From the NCBI GenBank assembly GCA_038373865.1, contig JAXGGA010004657.1:1-64000 (forward strand): DNA of 64,000 nt, in the 5' to 3' direction. The position numbers were made by a program, and so were the translations under genes. Under the pieces are notes generated by a model that saw only the letters and a list, made by a program, of their open reading frames with translations, ran no database searches and was not told the origin of the DNA. This document shows positions 1-9,967 of this stretch, one piece after another. The DNA is from Uloborus plumipes. Its lineage: Eukaryota > Arthropoda > Arachnida > Araneae > Uloboridae. The number at the start of each line of letters is the position of its first letter. Position 1 is the stretch's first letter.

Positions 1-138
1 CTCGTTTAAAGATATTAGATGACTCTCTTCTGGGGGGTCTGCAAAACTAATTGCAGTACTACTCTAAGAAGTCTGAACGAGATCATATTCGGAAAGCATA
101 CATTTGTATATCATAAGCATGTGTGTGATTCGACCATA
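1..138. other. Left edge, no feature seen
   Basis: AT-rich sequence with no coding signal, splice-bounded ORF or repeat structure that I can support. Confidence 0.5.
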
Positions 139-520
139 TTGTCTAGAGGTCAGAGAAGTCTGAATGCGGATGGGGCAGTTCCGTGTTCTAATCCCGGCTC
201 TGCAGTTTGTGTAATTTCTCTCTGTCCTTGTCCTTTTCATGTGTGAATGTGTTGTGCTGTGAATGGTTACCTACCCTATGAATGGGCGGTCATTATCTCA
301 GACCTTTAAATAACCTTTAAACGTTTTATAAACGTTTTTAAGCGGTTGTTACAACGTTAATAACCATTTTACAACCTTTAAAAAACGAAGTGTGCTACTT
401 GGGATGGCATGTGTGTCCTGTAAAAGTTGGTCTTCGCACCAAATGACGGTACAGTTGGAAAAGTGACGCAGCACACCCTAAATTGCTGGCCCAGCTGGCA
501 CAAGACAAGGACAACAACAG
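139..520 (+). repeat. tRNA-derived SINE (family B), degraded copy
   Basis: The sequence has a degenerate A-box region near 141-160 and a B-box-like gttctaatcccgg at 184-196, then a body that matches the reverse complement of the SINE at 22174-22910. Shared blocks are the ctgtccttgtcctt tract, the gttacctaccc tract and the cagttggaaaagtg tract near 453. An AT-rich stretch at about 305-385 (aaacgtttt/aacgtt motifs) is absent from the other copy and is probably an insertion or private expansion. The start is uncertain by about 20 bp and I see no clean target duplication. The ORF across it is not a gene. Confidence 0.65.
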
Positions 521-715
521 CATGTGTAATTTTAAATCAAACAGGATATTCTACATTTTAGGTGTACAGAGAAATCGTAATTGTTCAAAATACATATAAA
601 TTCAATTGTGCTTGCTTTAAAGGAAATGCAACGCTGTTAAGCATACTTATAATATTTATCTTTGTTGTATAATATATCATTTATTTTTTGGGCTCAAAAA
701 AAACTGCATTTGCAG

Positions 716-804
716 TATCTGTGGAAGAAAAAGGACGAAACAAGACATTATAAACACACTGTGGAAGCCCCATCTGCTCGATTTCGATGATGTAGTGGTA
801 CCAG
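716..804 (+). CDS. Orphan candidate internal coding exon
   Basis: An 89-nt exon is bounded by a good acceptor (catttgcag, AG at 714-715) and a near-consensus donor (ACCAG then GTGAGT, GT at 805-806). One frame is open throughout: it enters in phase 2, leaves one base over, and reads about 29 codons beginning ICGRKRTKQD and ending DDVVVP. The composition (basic start, mixed hydrophobic end) looks protein-like rather than low complexity. I do not recognise the protein. A possible continuation is an acceptor AG at 1371-1372 followed by 22 codons to a TAG at 1438-1440, which joins in phase, but an open run that short could be chance. No upstream exon was found. The splice-site quality is visible; that it is a gene is inference. 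Confidence 0.45.
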
Positions 805-2307
805 GTGAGTTCGAAACAGGAAGCAACTCAAATATAATACTGCAAATCTTCAGACACTTTTTTCACACCTTTTAGAACACTTTCAAATCAAATCACTTCT
901 GAGAGCACTTTTTAGAATCTTTATTTGGTGCTCACACATTTTAAAGATTTTTAAAAACGCAATTGAAAACCTTTTTCGGACACTAACACAATAACACATG
1001 TCCCTTCTTTCAACCCTTTATTTCCTGATTGCAGTCAGAAGTACTGCTTACACTAATTTAGTATTATGAATCCAATATAGCTGGAATCCTTCTAGTACTT
1101 GAAAGTACCATTCCTTGCTCTTCGCTGAGAGACCGACAGTTAGTGTCAGCGATCGAAAAGTTTTATTAGCGGCTATTATCAGTTCTAGGGTCTAAGCCCG
1201 ATCGATTGTCAAAATTTTGTACTCTGTGCATATGTTGATAAAAAAGACATTAAAATTCATTTACAAATTAATTCAGAGGATAAAAGGTTAAAACACTTCA
1301 TAGCACATTTTTTGCCGCACTTATGAAACACTCCTCTGATTATAAAAGTAGTTTTTGCTATTAATTTTACAGTAGTCCAGGGGGTAGCTGTCAACCACTG
1401 CCATGGACGGTCTTCAACTAGGGAAGATCATACTTTTTAGTAACATTAACGACACAACCCGTAACTCATTGCAACAGAATTTCTAACGAATCGTTATAAG
1501 ATATTGTCTTGACTTGTTATTGAAGAAAACTGTTGAACTAATATGTATCCGAAAAAACGTTGATTTCACAAGTGTGCTCAAATATGTTCTCAAAAGTGCC
1601 TCCCAATCTGTTCTCAAATGTGTTCCCAAGTTTAACAAGCATCCTGTGCGAGACACATTTGGAAGAGATTCAGACCACATTTCACTGCATTTTTTTTATT
1701 TTACAGTGCTCATTCAGAGCACATTTCAGTGCACATTTAAGCAACTGGAACACTCTTTCTGAATTAAAGTGTTTCAAACGTGTTTCCAATGTATACTGGG
1801 CATTTTCAGAGAACTGCTTGCAGTTTCGGCGCAAAATCCAATACAACCAACAATGCTTGCAGTTTCGGGAATAAGAGTTTAATAAATGAGTCAGCGGGAG
1901 TATCCCCCTAATATACTTAAAATGTACTTGGCGAAACGTCGCCAATGTATTTCTTGTATTTCGGTATTTTCTTGGGTTTTTTTGGAAATTAGTTATTTTC
2001 GTGTTAACATGTTATCAAAGATTGTAAAGCGTACAAATTATTAATGGTAGTATGAGCTAAATAAAGAGACAAATAACTTAAAGAATATGTTCAAGAAGTT
2101 TTTAAAGCGCAATTGAAATCCATTGATCGGCCTTGGCATGCAATTATTACCAAAGTACCAATAGATATCATTATTTAATTTTTAAGGACTCAAATCAGCT
2201 TCAAAATTTGACAGTTCTTTCAGCCAATTTTTTATAGATTTTAATTTATGTCACAAAAATCTATAAATAAATCACAAGCAACTTATTTTGGAATGGCTCA
2301 ATATTAC
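805..2307. other. No supported gene
   Basis: AT-rich spacer. Several short overlapping ORFs at 1483-1945 lie in a stretch rich in variants of acacattt/tgttctcaa and run on both strands, so I read them as chance ORFs in degenerate repeat DNA. The only item of note is the possible terminal exon at 1373-1440. Confidence 0.5.
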
Positions 2308-2355
2308 CAGTTTTTGTCGTCTTTTTTCTGGACTATCCTCAGGATCCAATTTCGG
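2308..2355 (-). CDS. Orphan candidate 48-nt coding exon
   Basis: On the minus strand the sequence reads ttttattttcag, then 48 nt, then gtaatat. The acceptor has a good pyrimidine tract and the donor is GTAAT. The 48 nt are open in phase 0 and translate to PKLDPEDSPEKRRQKL, a strongly charged and plausibly disordered segment. It cannot join the secreted-peptide exon at 5378-5492, because that donor is phase 1 and would create an early stop here. It would therefore belong to another minus-strand gene whose other exons I did not find. Such a short open run is weak evidence alone; the paired splice sites are what make it worth listing. Confidence 0.3.
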
Positions 2356-4463
2356 CTGAAAATAAAAATGATACATTTGTCATGTGAAAGAATAAAGATA
2401 AGTTAATCTTTACGAAAAGTTTCTCATAAAATGTATCATTTAACCACTTAAGCGCTATAGAAAACGATTCACAATATGGACCTTTAACTATTTATTCCAA
2501 AACTGAAAAAAAAATCATTTTTTAACCCTCTCTGGTTGCTTATTTCGCGAATTCCACGGGCAACGAAGAAGTAAAAAAAGTAACACAATTCGCTCAGCCC
2601 GTGATTTTCATGTGCATGACGTAATTTGAAACCTCTTTCCGTTTTAAGTTGGAAATACAAACTACAAGTTACATTCTAATTGCCACGAGATTCGCCAAGC
2701 TTGGCGACATTTGGTGATTTTTCGCCAAATTTGGAGCCAAGTAAAAGTTACCAAAAATGATGCCCATTTGGAGATGCCTCTTAAATTTCTCGCCAATCCC
2801 TTCTCTGCATAAATAGCGCATAGCAGGCAAAGGCAACACACAGGTAAAGTGTCAAGAACTGCCGCAATTTTGAATGAAAAAATTTATAGAATAAAAGCCA
2901 AATTGTTCGAGATTACAACAAAATAAGCACAAAATAACATAAAAGTAACATTTTTGCGAAATGTTTAACAATATTAATTTAATACACCTATTTTTAACTA
3001 AAATTTTGAACAGCTAACAATTTACAATGAACAAAAAACAATTAATTAAGAAAAGAGCACTTACTATATACGACTTGATACACTCCGGTAATTCATCATT
3101 TTCATAAATTTCTGTAATTATTTGACATAGCTCAGTTTCAAAAAATAGTAAGACAAAAGTGAGCTTAAAGAACGAATGCGCATCCGAAAGGCTAAAGTAA
3201 ACTTTAACCCTTCCATGGACCTGGGAAGGTTACTTCCCATTAAGAGCAAGAATCTGAGAAACCGTCATGCCTAGCCTAGCATTATGAGGTGATTCATGAC
3301 CTCTCAGATTTTTTCCAGAAAATTACCAAATGTTTATTATCTTATTAAAAGACCAAATCCAGAATGTTTTGTTCTAAAGTTAAGTTGTTTAGTTTTTATG
3401 GATCCCTAAAAATGAAGGTGCATCAAGAATTAAGCGGATTTTCAAGACATGGAAGTTGCTGTGAGCCAAAACTCTTACCAAGAACTGTTGAACTCCAATT
3501 TTCTTTTCTTATATGGAATATAGAAGGTTCAAACTTTACAAAATGAATGTTAAATTTGAGGTAAGTTGTTGCCGTAAGGTCAGTGAAGGCCCTCAAAACA
3601 AGGCATTTTTGACGTTTTTCAGCATTTTTGAGGTCCAAAAACAGCTTGTACATTTCAGTTGCCAAAGCAAAAGTCGTGTCGTTTGAAAGACCAGTGTAAG
3701 CACTTTAAAATAATGTATAAATAACCGAGGAAAGTTCAACGTGCTTTTAGTTGCGTAAGGCCGAAATATGAAAAATGTCATATTTTACCGATATTCAAAC
3801 GGTCATAACTTCCTCTGCCAACAACATATTGAAATATTTTTTTTTGCCAATGTCATATTCTATTCTTTGTCTTAACAGAACAGTTGAGTCCTTTGAGGCG
3901 AAATGTAAAAAATATTTTTACAAAAAATGCACAGGAAAAAATACATTTTTTGTAAAAAAAATTTTTAACTCAGAATTAATGGCAAATGCACTTATTATAC
4001 ATCAACATGCAATACAGTTTAGCCTTTAGTATTAATAATGGTAGTATTAATATATATTACTTTTACGTTTGCAAAGAACGTGAATTTTATCTTTTATTCA
4101 GAGTTACATGCATACAAACAAACAAACAAACAAACCCACATGTGAAACTAATAGAAGCGTATTAAAAAGGAAGAAATTTAGCGTCCCTGGGCCCTAAGTA
4201 CAGCCCCGAAAAAACTATATCCTTACTTCTGTACTGAAATAATTTAAGCTTTAGAAGAAATCAATTTATGTACTTTTTTGTTAATAAATTAAGCTACTTT
4301 TCTAAACTGCTACACTTAAAAAAAGTCACTGTGATTCATGAACAGGTGTGTTTATCATATCGTGATAAGCTTATTAGTAAAATTGAGCTACATTATTAAG
4401 CTGCGTTGTATTTGTGAATTACTGGCTACATTAAATCTGTACTATGCACTTAGCGTCATTTTG
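2356..4463. other. No supported gene
   Basis: AT-rich intergenic or intronic DNA. It contains a CAAA microsatellite at about 4113-4134, a region with gccaagcttggcgac-type wording near 2695-2720, and several short ORFs without splice support. I see no recognisable protein motif. Confidence 0.5.
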
Positions 4464-4597
4464 GAATGGCTATATTTTGGACTGGGGATATTTTGGACCG
4501 GCGGCATTTCGGACCGGCGACATTTTGGACTGGCGACATTTTAGACCGGCGACATTTTGGACCGGCGACATTTCGGCCGCGACATTTTGACCCCAAA
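4464..4597 (+). repeat. 16-bp minisatellite, about 8 units
   Basis: Tandem units of 16 bp follow the pattern gaccggcgacattttg, with variants gactggcgacatttta and gaccggcggcatttcg. The first units (gaatggctatattttg, gactggggatattttg) are the most diverged. Because 16 is not a multiple of three, the reading frames across it give cycling FWTGDI/LDRRHF/GPATF peptides, which are artefacts. Confidence 0.9.
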
Positions 4598-4815
4598 CCG
4601 TGTACCCCATGGCGCGTCAAGGGTGCCACATGGAGCCAAATGGCACTTCAAAGGTGCCTTAGGGAGTCAAACGGCACCCTTCAGGGGGAGCAGCTGGTGC
4701 TACAACGATTCACCCTTTAAAGGTGCCTTGTGCAACCTGTAGTTTTAGCAGTGTGGTGTAAATAGTAATAGCATTGTACGGAAGCTTCCTGCATTCTATA
4801 AGATACTTTTTCTAA

Positions 4816-5325
4816 CCCATTTATGCCCAGTGTCCTAAAAACGGGACGCTTGTTAGTTACTGCATACAAAAACCTGTAATGGGTATATCCTTTTACTAAA
4901 GCTGTTTTTCACAAGTTAAATAGTCCTTCTTGAGAAAACCAGTTAGAGCCCCTATTTGAACATCAGAGTTTATTTATTGACAGCTATTTTCAGACAAATC
5001 AGTCAAGCAACGATCCAGCATGGGTAGCCACAGAAAGTAATTGTTTTGGACCTTTTTTTTCATAAAATCAAACTATTTCAAAATGATTTGCTTAAAATTG
5101 ATCAGATGCCTTCTATGAAGTTACTTTGCAAAAATAAAGTCAAGTAAGGTCGTATTGTTCTCACATATCTGCAAAATATCCCATAAATAGGACGTTAAAT
5201 AACTTAATAAATATGGCAACGGCGAACTATTTTAAGCCTAAAATGTATGTAAACCATTCCAAGTAAGAGTTTTAAGCAGATAAAAATTGAAAAAAATTGT
5301 TAAAAAAAACTTGGGCATAAATGGG
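4816..5325. mobile_element. piggyBac-like MITE (510 bp)
   Basis: The inverted ends are cccatttatgcccagt on the left and its near-complement on the right (cttgggcataaatggg). The flanks are ctaa (4812-4815) and ttaa (5326-5329), consistent with a TTAA target duplication carrying one mutation. There is no internal coding capacity. The TTAA-type target with a CCC terminus is the basis for the piggyBac-like call, and superfamily assignment stays an inference. Confidence 0.65.
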
Positions 5326-5377
5326 TTAATTTAATGGAAAAATATCAAAAATTCTATTTAACATAACAAAATATTAC

Positions 5378-5492
5378 CTTTCACAGCTTTTTTAAATGCA
5401 TTCTTGCACCCATCGCAGTATTCATCAGCAGTAGAATACTGACAAATTGTAAAAACGCACAATAAAAATAAAGCGAAGTTGGTAGCAGACAT
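5378..5492 (-). CDS. Probable first exon of a small secreted peptide
   Basis: The ATG at 5492 starts a peptide whose first ~22 residues form a classic signal sequence (hydrophobic core FALFLLCVFTI, likely cleavage after STA), followed by DEYCDGCKNAFKKAVK with a C-x2-C pair. The exon ends in a phase-1 donor (AAAG then GTAATA). A phase-1 intron shortly after a signal peptide is a common layout for secreted peptides. A TATA box lies 37-45 nt upstream of the ATG. The ORF is open further upstream to 5663, but the inner ATG is preferred because of the signal peptide and the TATA position. The second exon, which should carry the remaining cysteines, was not found; the MITE at 4816-5325 lies immediately downstream. 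No family assigned; a saposin-like, antimicrobial or venom-type peptide would all be possible. Confidence 0.45.
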
Positions 5493-5528
5493 AATTATCA
5501 AAGAAGGAAATTCTCCTCCAAGAACGCT

Positions 5529-5537
5529 TTTTATATA
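5529..5537 (-). promoter_or_regulatory. TATA box of the secreted-peptide exon
   Basis: The minus strand reads tatataaaa here, 37-45 nt before the ATG at 5492. This predicts a start near 5505 and a very short 5' UTR. The position supports the inner ATG as the true start. Confidence 0.4.
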
Positions 5538-5663
5538 GCAATTCATCAGACCCCCGTAATGTAAAGAAAAGTAATTCTCCTTTGTTAACGCAGTACTGAA
5601 TAAAAAACCATGCAGAATGATTATTGATGCATTACAAAGGGAAATGCATTCTTTGCAGATCAT

Positions 5664-6011
5664 GCAATAAAATTGCGTGCGCTATGCCTGCATGTGATCA
5701 AACATAGCTTTTGAGGGTCAGAGTTTTCCTTGAATTCGTTGATGCTGTTAAATTTGATGCCTTTAAAATTTTCAAGTATAGAAAAAGTTGTCGATTTCGG
5801 GATATGGCTGCTATTTATTCTACATATAGTTTATAAGATTACGAAAAGGGAGTATAGTATTTGAGGAAGTTGCTTACATTTGAATTCGAAATTACTCTAA
5901 AATAAAAAAAAACTCTAAAATAAAAAAAGCAGGTTTTTTACTTTAAAAACTAAAATTTTACTTCTGTTGAAATTCCCTTTTATATAAGTTACTGCAAAAT
6001 TGACTGGAGTT
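5664..6011. other. No supported feature
   Basis: AT-rich spacer upstream of the secreted-peptide exon and left of the SINE. No coding or repeat structure is supported. Confidence 0.5.
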
Positions 6012-6025
6012 ATAATTTCTACACC

Positions 6026-6412
6026 GCCGGCAGAGTGGTATAGTGGTTAAGACGCTGGCCTCTTACGCCCAAAAGCGCGGGTTCGAACCCGGCTCCAGTC
6101 GGTGGATTTTCATGATGCAGAAAATCGACAGCGCTCATGTCGTATGATTATGCGGCATGTAAAAGATCCCTCGAGTACTTGTTTGGCTTATAGTATCTCC
6201 TGGCAAAATTAAATTCCTAGTGCAGTTTCGCATCGAATAGAGCCCAGGTGCCTCCATCTAGTGGGGGAAACTGGGCGTCAAAATATCGTGGTAATGGCAT
6301 TCCGCCGATTCTGATGCTACGTGAAAGAATGGATGCTTAATTGGGGAATCGCACTAGGTCTGCAAAAGGTTGTGCCTCTACTGCAGCCCCATTTGAAAGA
6401 AAAAAAGAAAAA
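6026..6412 (+). repeat. Full-length tRNA-derived SINE (family A) with perfect TSD
   Basis: The tRNA-like head at 6026-6101 contains an A-box region (cagagtggtatagtgg) and an intact B box (ggttcgaaccc at 6080-6090), the internal RNA polymerase III promoter. A body of about 300 bp ends in a purine-rich aaagaaaaaaagaaaa tail. A perfect 14-bp target duplication, ataatttctacacc, lies at 6012-6025 and 6413-6426, fixing both ends exactly. The 3' module gtctgcaaaaggttgtgcc recurs as a 5'-truncated copy at 40196. It is not a functional tRNA gene, because the head is fused to an unrelated body. Confidence 0.93.
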
Positions 6413-6426
6413 ATAATTTCTACACC

Positions 6427-7647
6427 AATAAATAAAGACTGAAAAATTGAAACCTGAAGATTGTTTACTGAATATTAGCTTTGAACTGCTAACTATTACG
6501 TTAACTATTTACTACTGATATAGTTTTCGCAAAACCGGAATTTTTCGGTTTTGCCGGGACCGATCGATATGATGGAGGGGCAATCGCCCGTCCCTTGGAG
6601 GACTTTTCACCGATTACGATGTTGAAGTTCTAAAAATTCAATTTTATACGAGTTTTAATGAAGTTCGGGGAAGAAGATTCGGAAAATTCCATCGGAAATG
6701 TTCCGAAATTGAAGACCGAATCTTTTGTGATCAATATTTGTAAACTAGTATGTATGCATGGTAAAAAGCAAGAAAAATCAAATCGTAAAATTTCTCTATC
6801 CGTTCTTACGGTTTTCATAGTTAGTTTTTACACATGATTTTGAGCCTGCTTTGGGTAACCGGCAAACCATTGCCCCAGAGTTAGGCGAGTTTCAACAATT
6901 GTTGAACAAGTGTCATGATGCATTTTTATTGAAAATTGCAGTTAGATGGAATACATTTCAATTCATTTTATCACTTTAGTTAACCCTGCTACTGTGTTCG
7001 GGTCCTTTTCGACCCAAAACAGATTTCATTTGCTTATAAATTTTCGGGTAACGTTGGTATAACGTTTTAACTTCATGAATGTGTTCATTTTCATGTTATA
7101 TTACACACGTATTTTTTTTGTTTTGATTGAAGTATAACCCTACTTGTCAAAAAAAAGTTTACTAATACTGTGTTCGGGTCCTTTTGGACCCATATGATTA
7201 AAAAGCATGTATCAGAGAAACAAAATAATTTTATGCTTGTTTATTTTATTCATAATTTATGAAACAATAAATAAAACATTTGTTCATTGTTTTTGTACGT
7301 TTTTTAAATATTTTTAATGGTTATCTTCTGTTTTTCTTTCATTCATTTTTTTTCTTCTTTTTTTTCTTTCTGAATACCATTTCTTCCTTTCTATGAATTG
7401 AAATCAGTACCAGTGAAAATGTTTCAAGGTTAACTTTCATAGAACTGCAAACTCTGCAATTATGCCTATCTGAGGGGAATGCCCTTTTACCCCCTCTCTC
7501 CGCCGCTTCCCCCGCGCATATGATTCTGTGCATAAATCTGTACATCTCATACAAATGTTGTACTGTTCGTATTTCCATTTTTAGCCTACTTTCCCGTTAA
7601 AAATAAAAGAAAGACGAAAAAAGTATTAAAAGTAGCTTAATGCATCT
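6427..7647. other. No gene; paired 19-bp direct repeat
   Basis: Mostly AT-rich DNA. The 19-mer actgtgttcgggtcctttt occurs at 6991-7009 and 7167-7185; the second copy continues into a short foldback (gggtccttttggaccc). The first copy follows ttaaccctgct, reminiscent of a TTAA-flanked element end, but no matching other end was found. A T-rich low-complexity tract lies at 7336-7375. Confidence 0.5.
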
Positions 7648-7735
7648 AAAAAATATCGCCAAGTCCAAAAAATATCGCCAAGTTAAAAAATATCGCCAAG
7701 TCAAAAAAAAAAAAAAATATCGCCAAGTGAAAAAA
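7648..7735 (+). repeat. Four-copy tandem repeat of about 18 bp
   Basis: Four units of the form aaaaaatatcgccaagtc occur in a row. The last unit is preceded by an expanded A-run. The atatcgccaagt core is identical in all four. Confidence 0.85.
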
Positions 7736-7799
7736 ATAGAAAGGTAAAATGAATATCGAAAAATTAAAAATTTGAAAGTAGGGTATTGAGATGGGGAAT

Positions 7800-8660
7800 T
7801 TGTGTGTGTGTCGGTCGGTCGGTCGGTCTGTCTGTCCCCCCCCCTAATAACTTTTGAATGAACATTCCGATTTTGACAAACTTTTTTTTGTTGGAAAGAT
7901 CTCGGCGAGTACAGCTCATTCCCATATTTGATTTTTCGATTTGAACAATTTTTGGTTCAACTTTGAGCCGTTCAAAAAACCAGTCCCGCGATACTAACTT
8001 TTTAATGAACAGTCCGATTTGAACAAACTTTTTTTTGTTGGAAAGAACTTTTCAAGGGTACTTCATTCCCGTATTTACATTTCCGATTTGAACAATTTTT
8101 CGTTCAACATTGAACCGCTCAATCAAGCTGTCACCCCTAATAACTTTTGAATGAACAGTCCGATTTAAACAAACTTTTTTTTGTTTGAAGCATCTCGGCA
8201 AGGATACTTTATTACCGTATTTAAATTTTCAATTTGAACACTTTTGGTTCAACATTGAACCTTTTAAGCAACCTTTCTCCACCTAATAACTTTTGAGTGA
8301 ACCGTCCGAATGGAATACATTTTTTTTTTTGTTCGAAAGATCTCATCGAGTGCAGCTCATTCCCATATTTGATTTTTCGATTTGGACAATTTTTGGTTCA
8401 ACTTTGAACCGTTCAAACAACCGGTCCCGCGATGCTAACTTTTGAGTGAACAATCCGATTTGAACAAACTTTTTTTTGTTCGAAAGATCTTTTCAAGGAT
8501 ACTTCATTCCCGTATCTACATTTTCGATTTGAACAATTTTTCGTTCAACATTGAACCACTCAATCAAGCTGTCACCCCTAATATCTTTTGAGTGAACAGT
8601 CCCATATTTTGCTTTTTGATTTGAACCATTTTTCGTTCAATATTGAACCGTTCAGAAAAA
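7800..8660 (+). repeat. 147-bp tandem repeat in a 3-monomer higher-order unit
   Basis: After a TG / TCGG / TCTG microsatellite and a C-run (7800-7844), six monomers begin at about 7845, 7992, 8138, 8284, 8434 and 8580 (spacing 146-150 bp), each opening with a variant of taataacttttgaatgaac. Monomers 1 and 4 share the agctcattcccatatttgat version, 2 and 5 share tcccgcgat, and 3 and 6 share aatcaagctgtcacccctaat. The true period is therefore a trimer of about 440 bp present twice. Each monomer also carries cgatttgaacaa and ttcaac(t/a)ttgaacc modules. No coding capacity. Confidence 0.9.
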
Positions 8661-9967
8661 AAAATTAACATTAGCGTCTGCGAGGAATTTGAGTTGAATG
8701 TTGATCCTGAACTTAAAGTCGGATTTCCTTCAAACTAACTTTGTAAGAAAATGGTTTTGATAAAAAATGTTTGTAACGTACTTTTCTGAGTAATCTTCTG
8801 TAAAGACTCTGATTCCGACTCCGACTCCGCAAACATGGGGGAAATGCAGGCTCAGAAAAAAAAATAACTGACTGTGCAGACAATTTTTTGTTTATTTATT
8901 CATTTGTTTTATTTTATTTATTATTATTATTATTTTTTTTTTTTTTTTGGCAGACGATGTTTTTTTTGTAACAAAAATTTTTCATTCACGAGAACATTTT
9001 ATTCTTTATTTATATTTAACAACTGGCAACGGATTAAAAGTGAAATTCGAGACATTTTATTAACGGACGAGCTTTTTTTTCCTTTTTTTTTTCTTTCTTT
9101 GATAAAATTTGTTTTGATGCTCTTTGTACTTTTATCTATTTATTTATTTATTTATTTATTTTATTATTATTATTATTATTTTGAAAACGATGGGGGATTT
9201 TTTCTACGGAGGAACTGCAACAGTTACACTCTTTAAAAGGTGCGACAAAACTTTATTTATTCGTTAATTACTTTTTACGTGTCTATTTCATCTGATGAAA
9301 GGGGTATATTTTGCTTTTCGAAGTCAGCTCTTAGTGCTAAAGAAGTATGTTTGACATAATTTTAAGTCTCAGATAATCAAGAGAATAATGATCAGATGCG
9401 AGAATGCCGATGTCGATGTACGGGAAAGTAGGCTCGTTTAGTTCTTGACAGAACTTCTTGTTATAGTTATATTCTGAACTGTGAAGAGAAAAAAATCAGA
9501 GCAAAACTGCAGTTTTTGGTGATGTAACTGAACTGTTAGGTACTGCAAAAGAGAAAGAAAAAAATTAAATCTTAAGGGATAAGGGGATAGGAATTCATCA
9601 AAACTCACATAAAAATATAGCATTTGGTTTGTGCATTGCTTGCATGCCATTCACCGATTCTCTCCAGAATTTTCCGAAATTTAAAATATGAGAACGTAAT
9701 TTTAGTTTAGAGGGGGAAAAGTAAAATGAAGGGAGTGAAGATTCAAGGATTCCTATCTTTACTCTTTTTGTTAATGTGAAAATATTTCTCCTAAAACACT
9801 TGATTTCTTGGTTGTTTTTTACGTTCTTTCAGTTATTTTTTCGAAAGTAAAGTTCTAAAAGTGCAATTTTGAAGTCATAAACCGAGCTTTTTCCAAATAT
9901 CTCTTATTAATGGGTTATCTTTAACTCGGATTAAGGTAACTCAAGTTAAATTTCGTAATGGAAACAG
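8661..9967. other. Simple repeats, no gene
   Basis: T-runs, (TTA)n and (TTTA)n microsatellites occur at about 8885-8950 and 9138-9180. The 120-codon ORF over them is a low-complexity F/Y/I artefact. The remainder to 9967 shows no supported structure. Confidence 0.6.

Noticed and set aside
721..745. ggacgaaac resembling a hammerhead 3' core
   Set aside because: The required CUGANGA box is not in place, and the stretch lies in a well-spliced coding exon.
4466..4742. ORFs with cycling WTGDI/LDRRHF/GPATF peptides
   Set aside because: They are readings of a 16-bp minisatellite in successive frames, not a repeat protein.
6026..6101. Possible functional tRNA gene
   Set aside because: A and B boxes are present, but the head continues into a SINE body and is bounded by an insertion duplication, so it is a retroposon promoter.
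8874..9236. 120-codon plus-strand ORF rich in F, Y and I
   Set aside because: It runs through poly(T), TTA and TTTA microsatellites, which lack stops in that frame; no domain or splice support.
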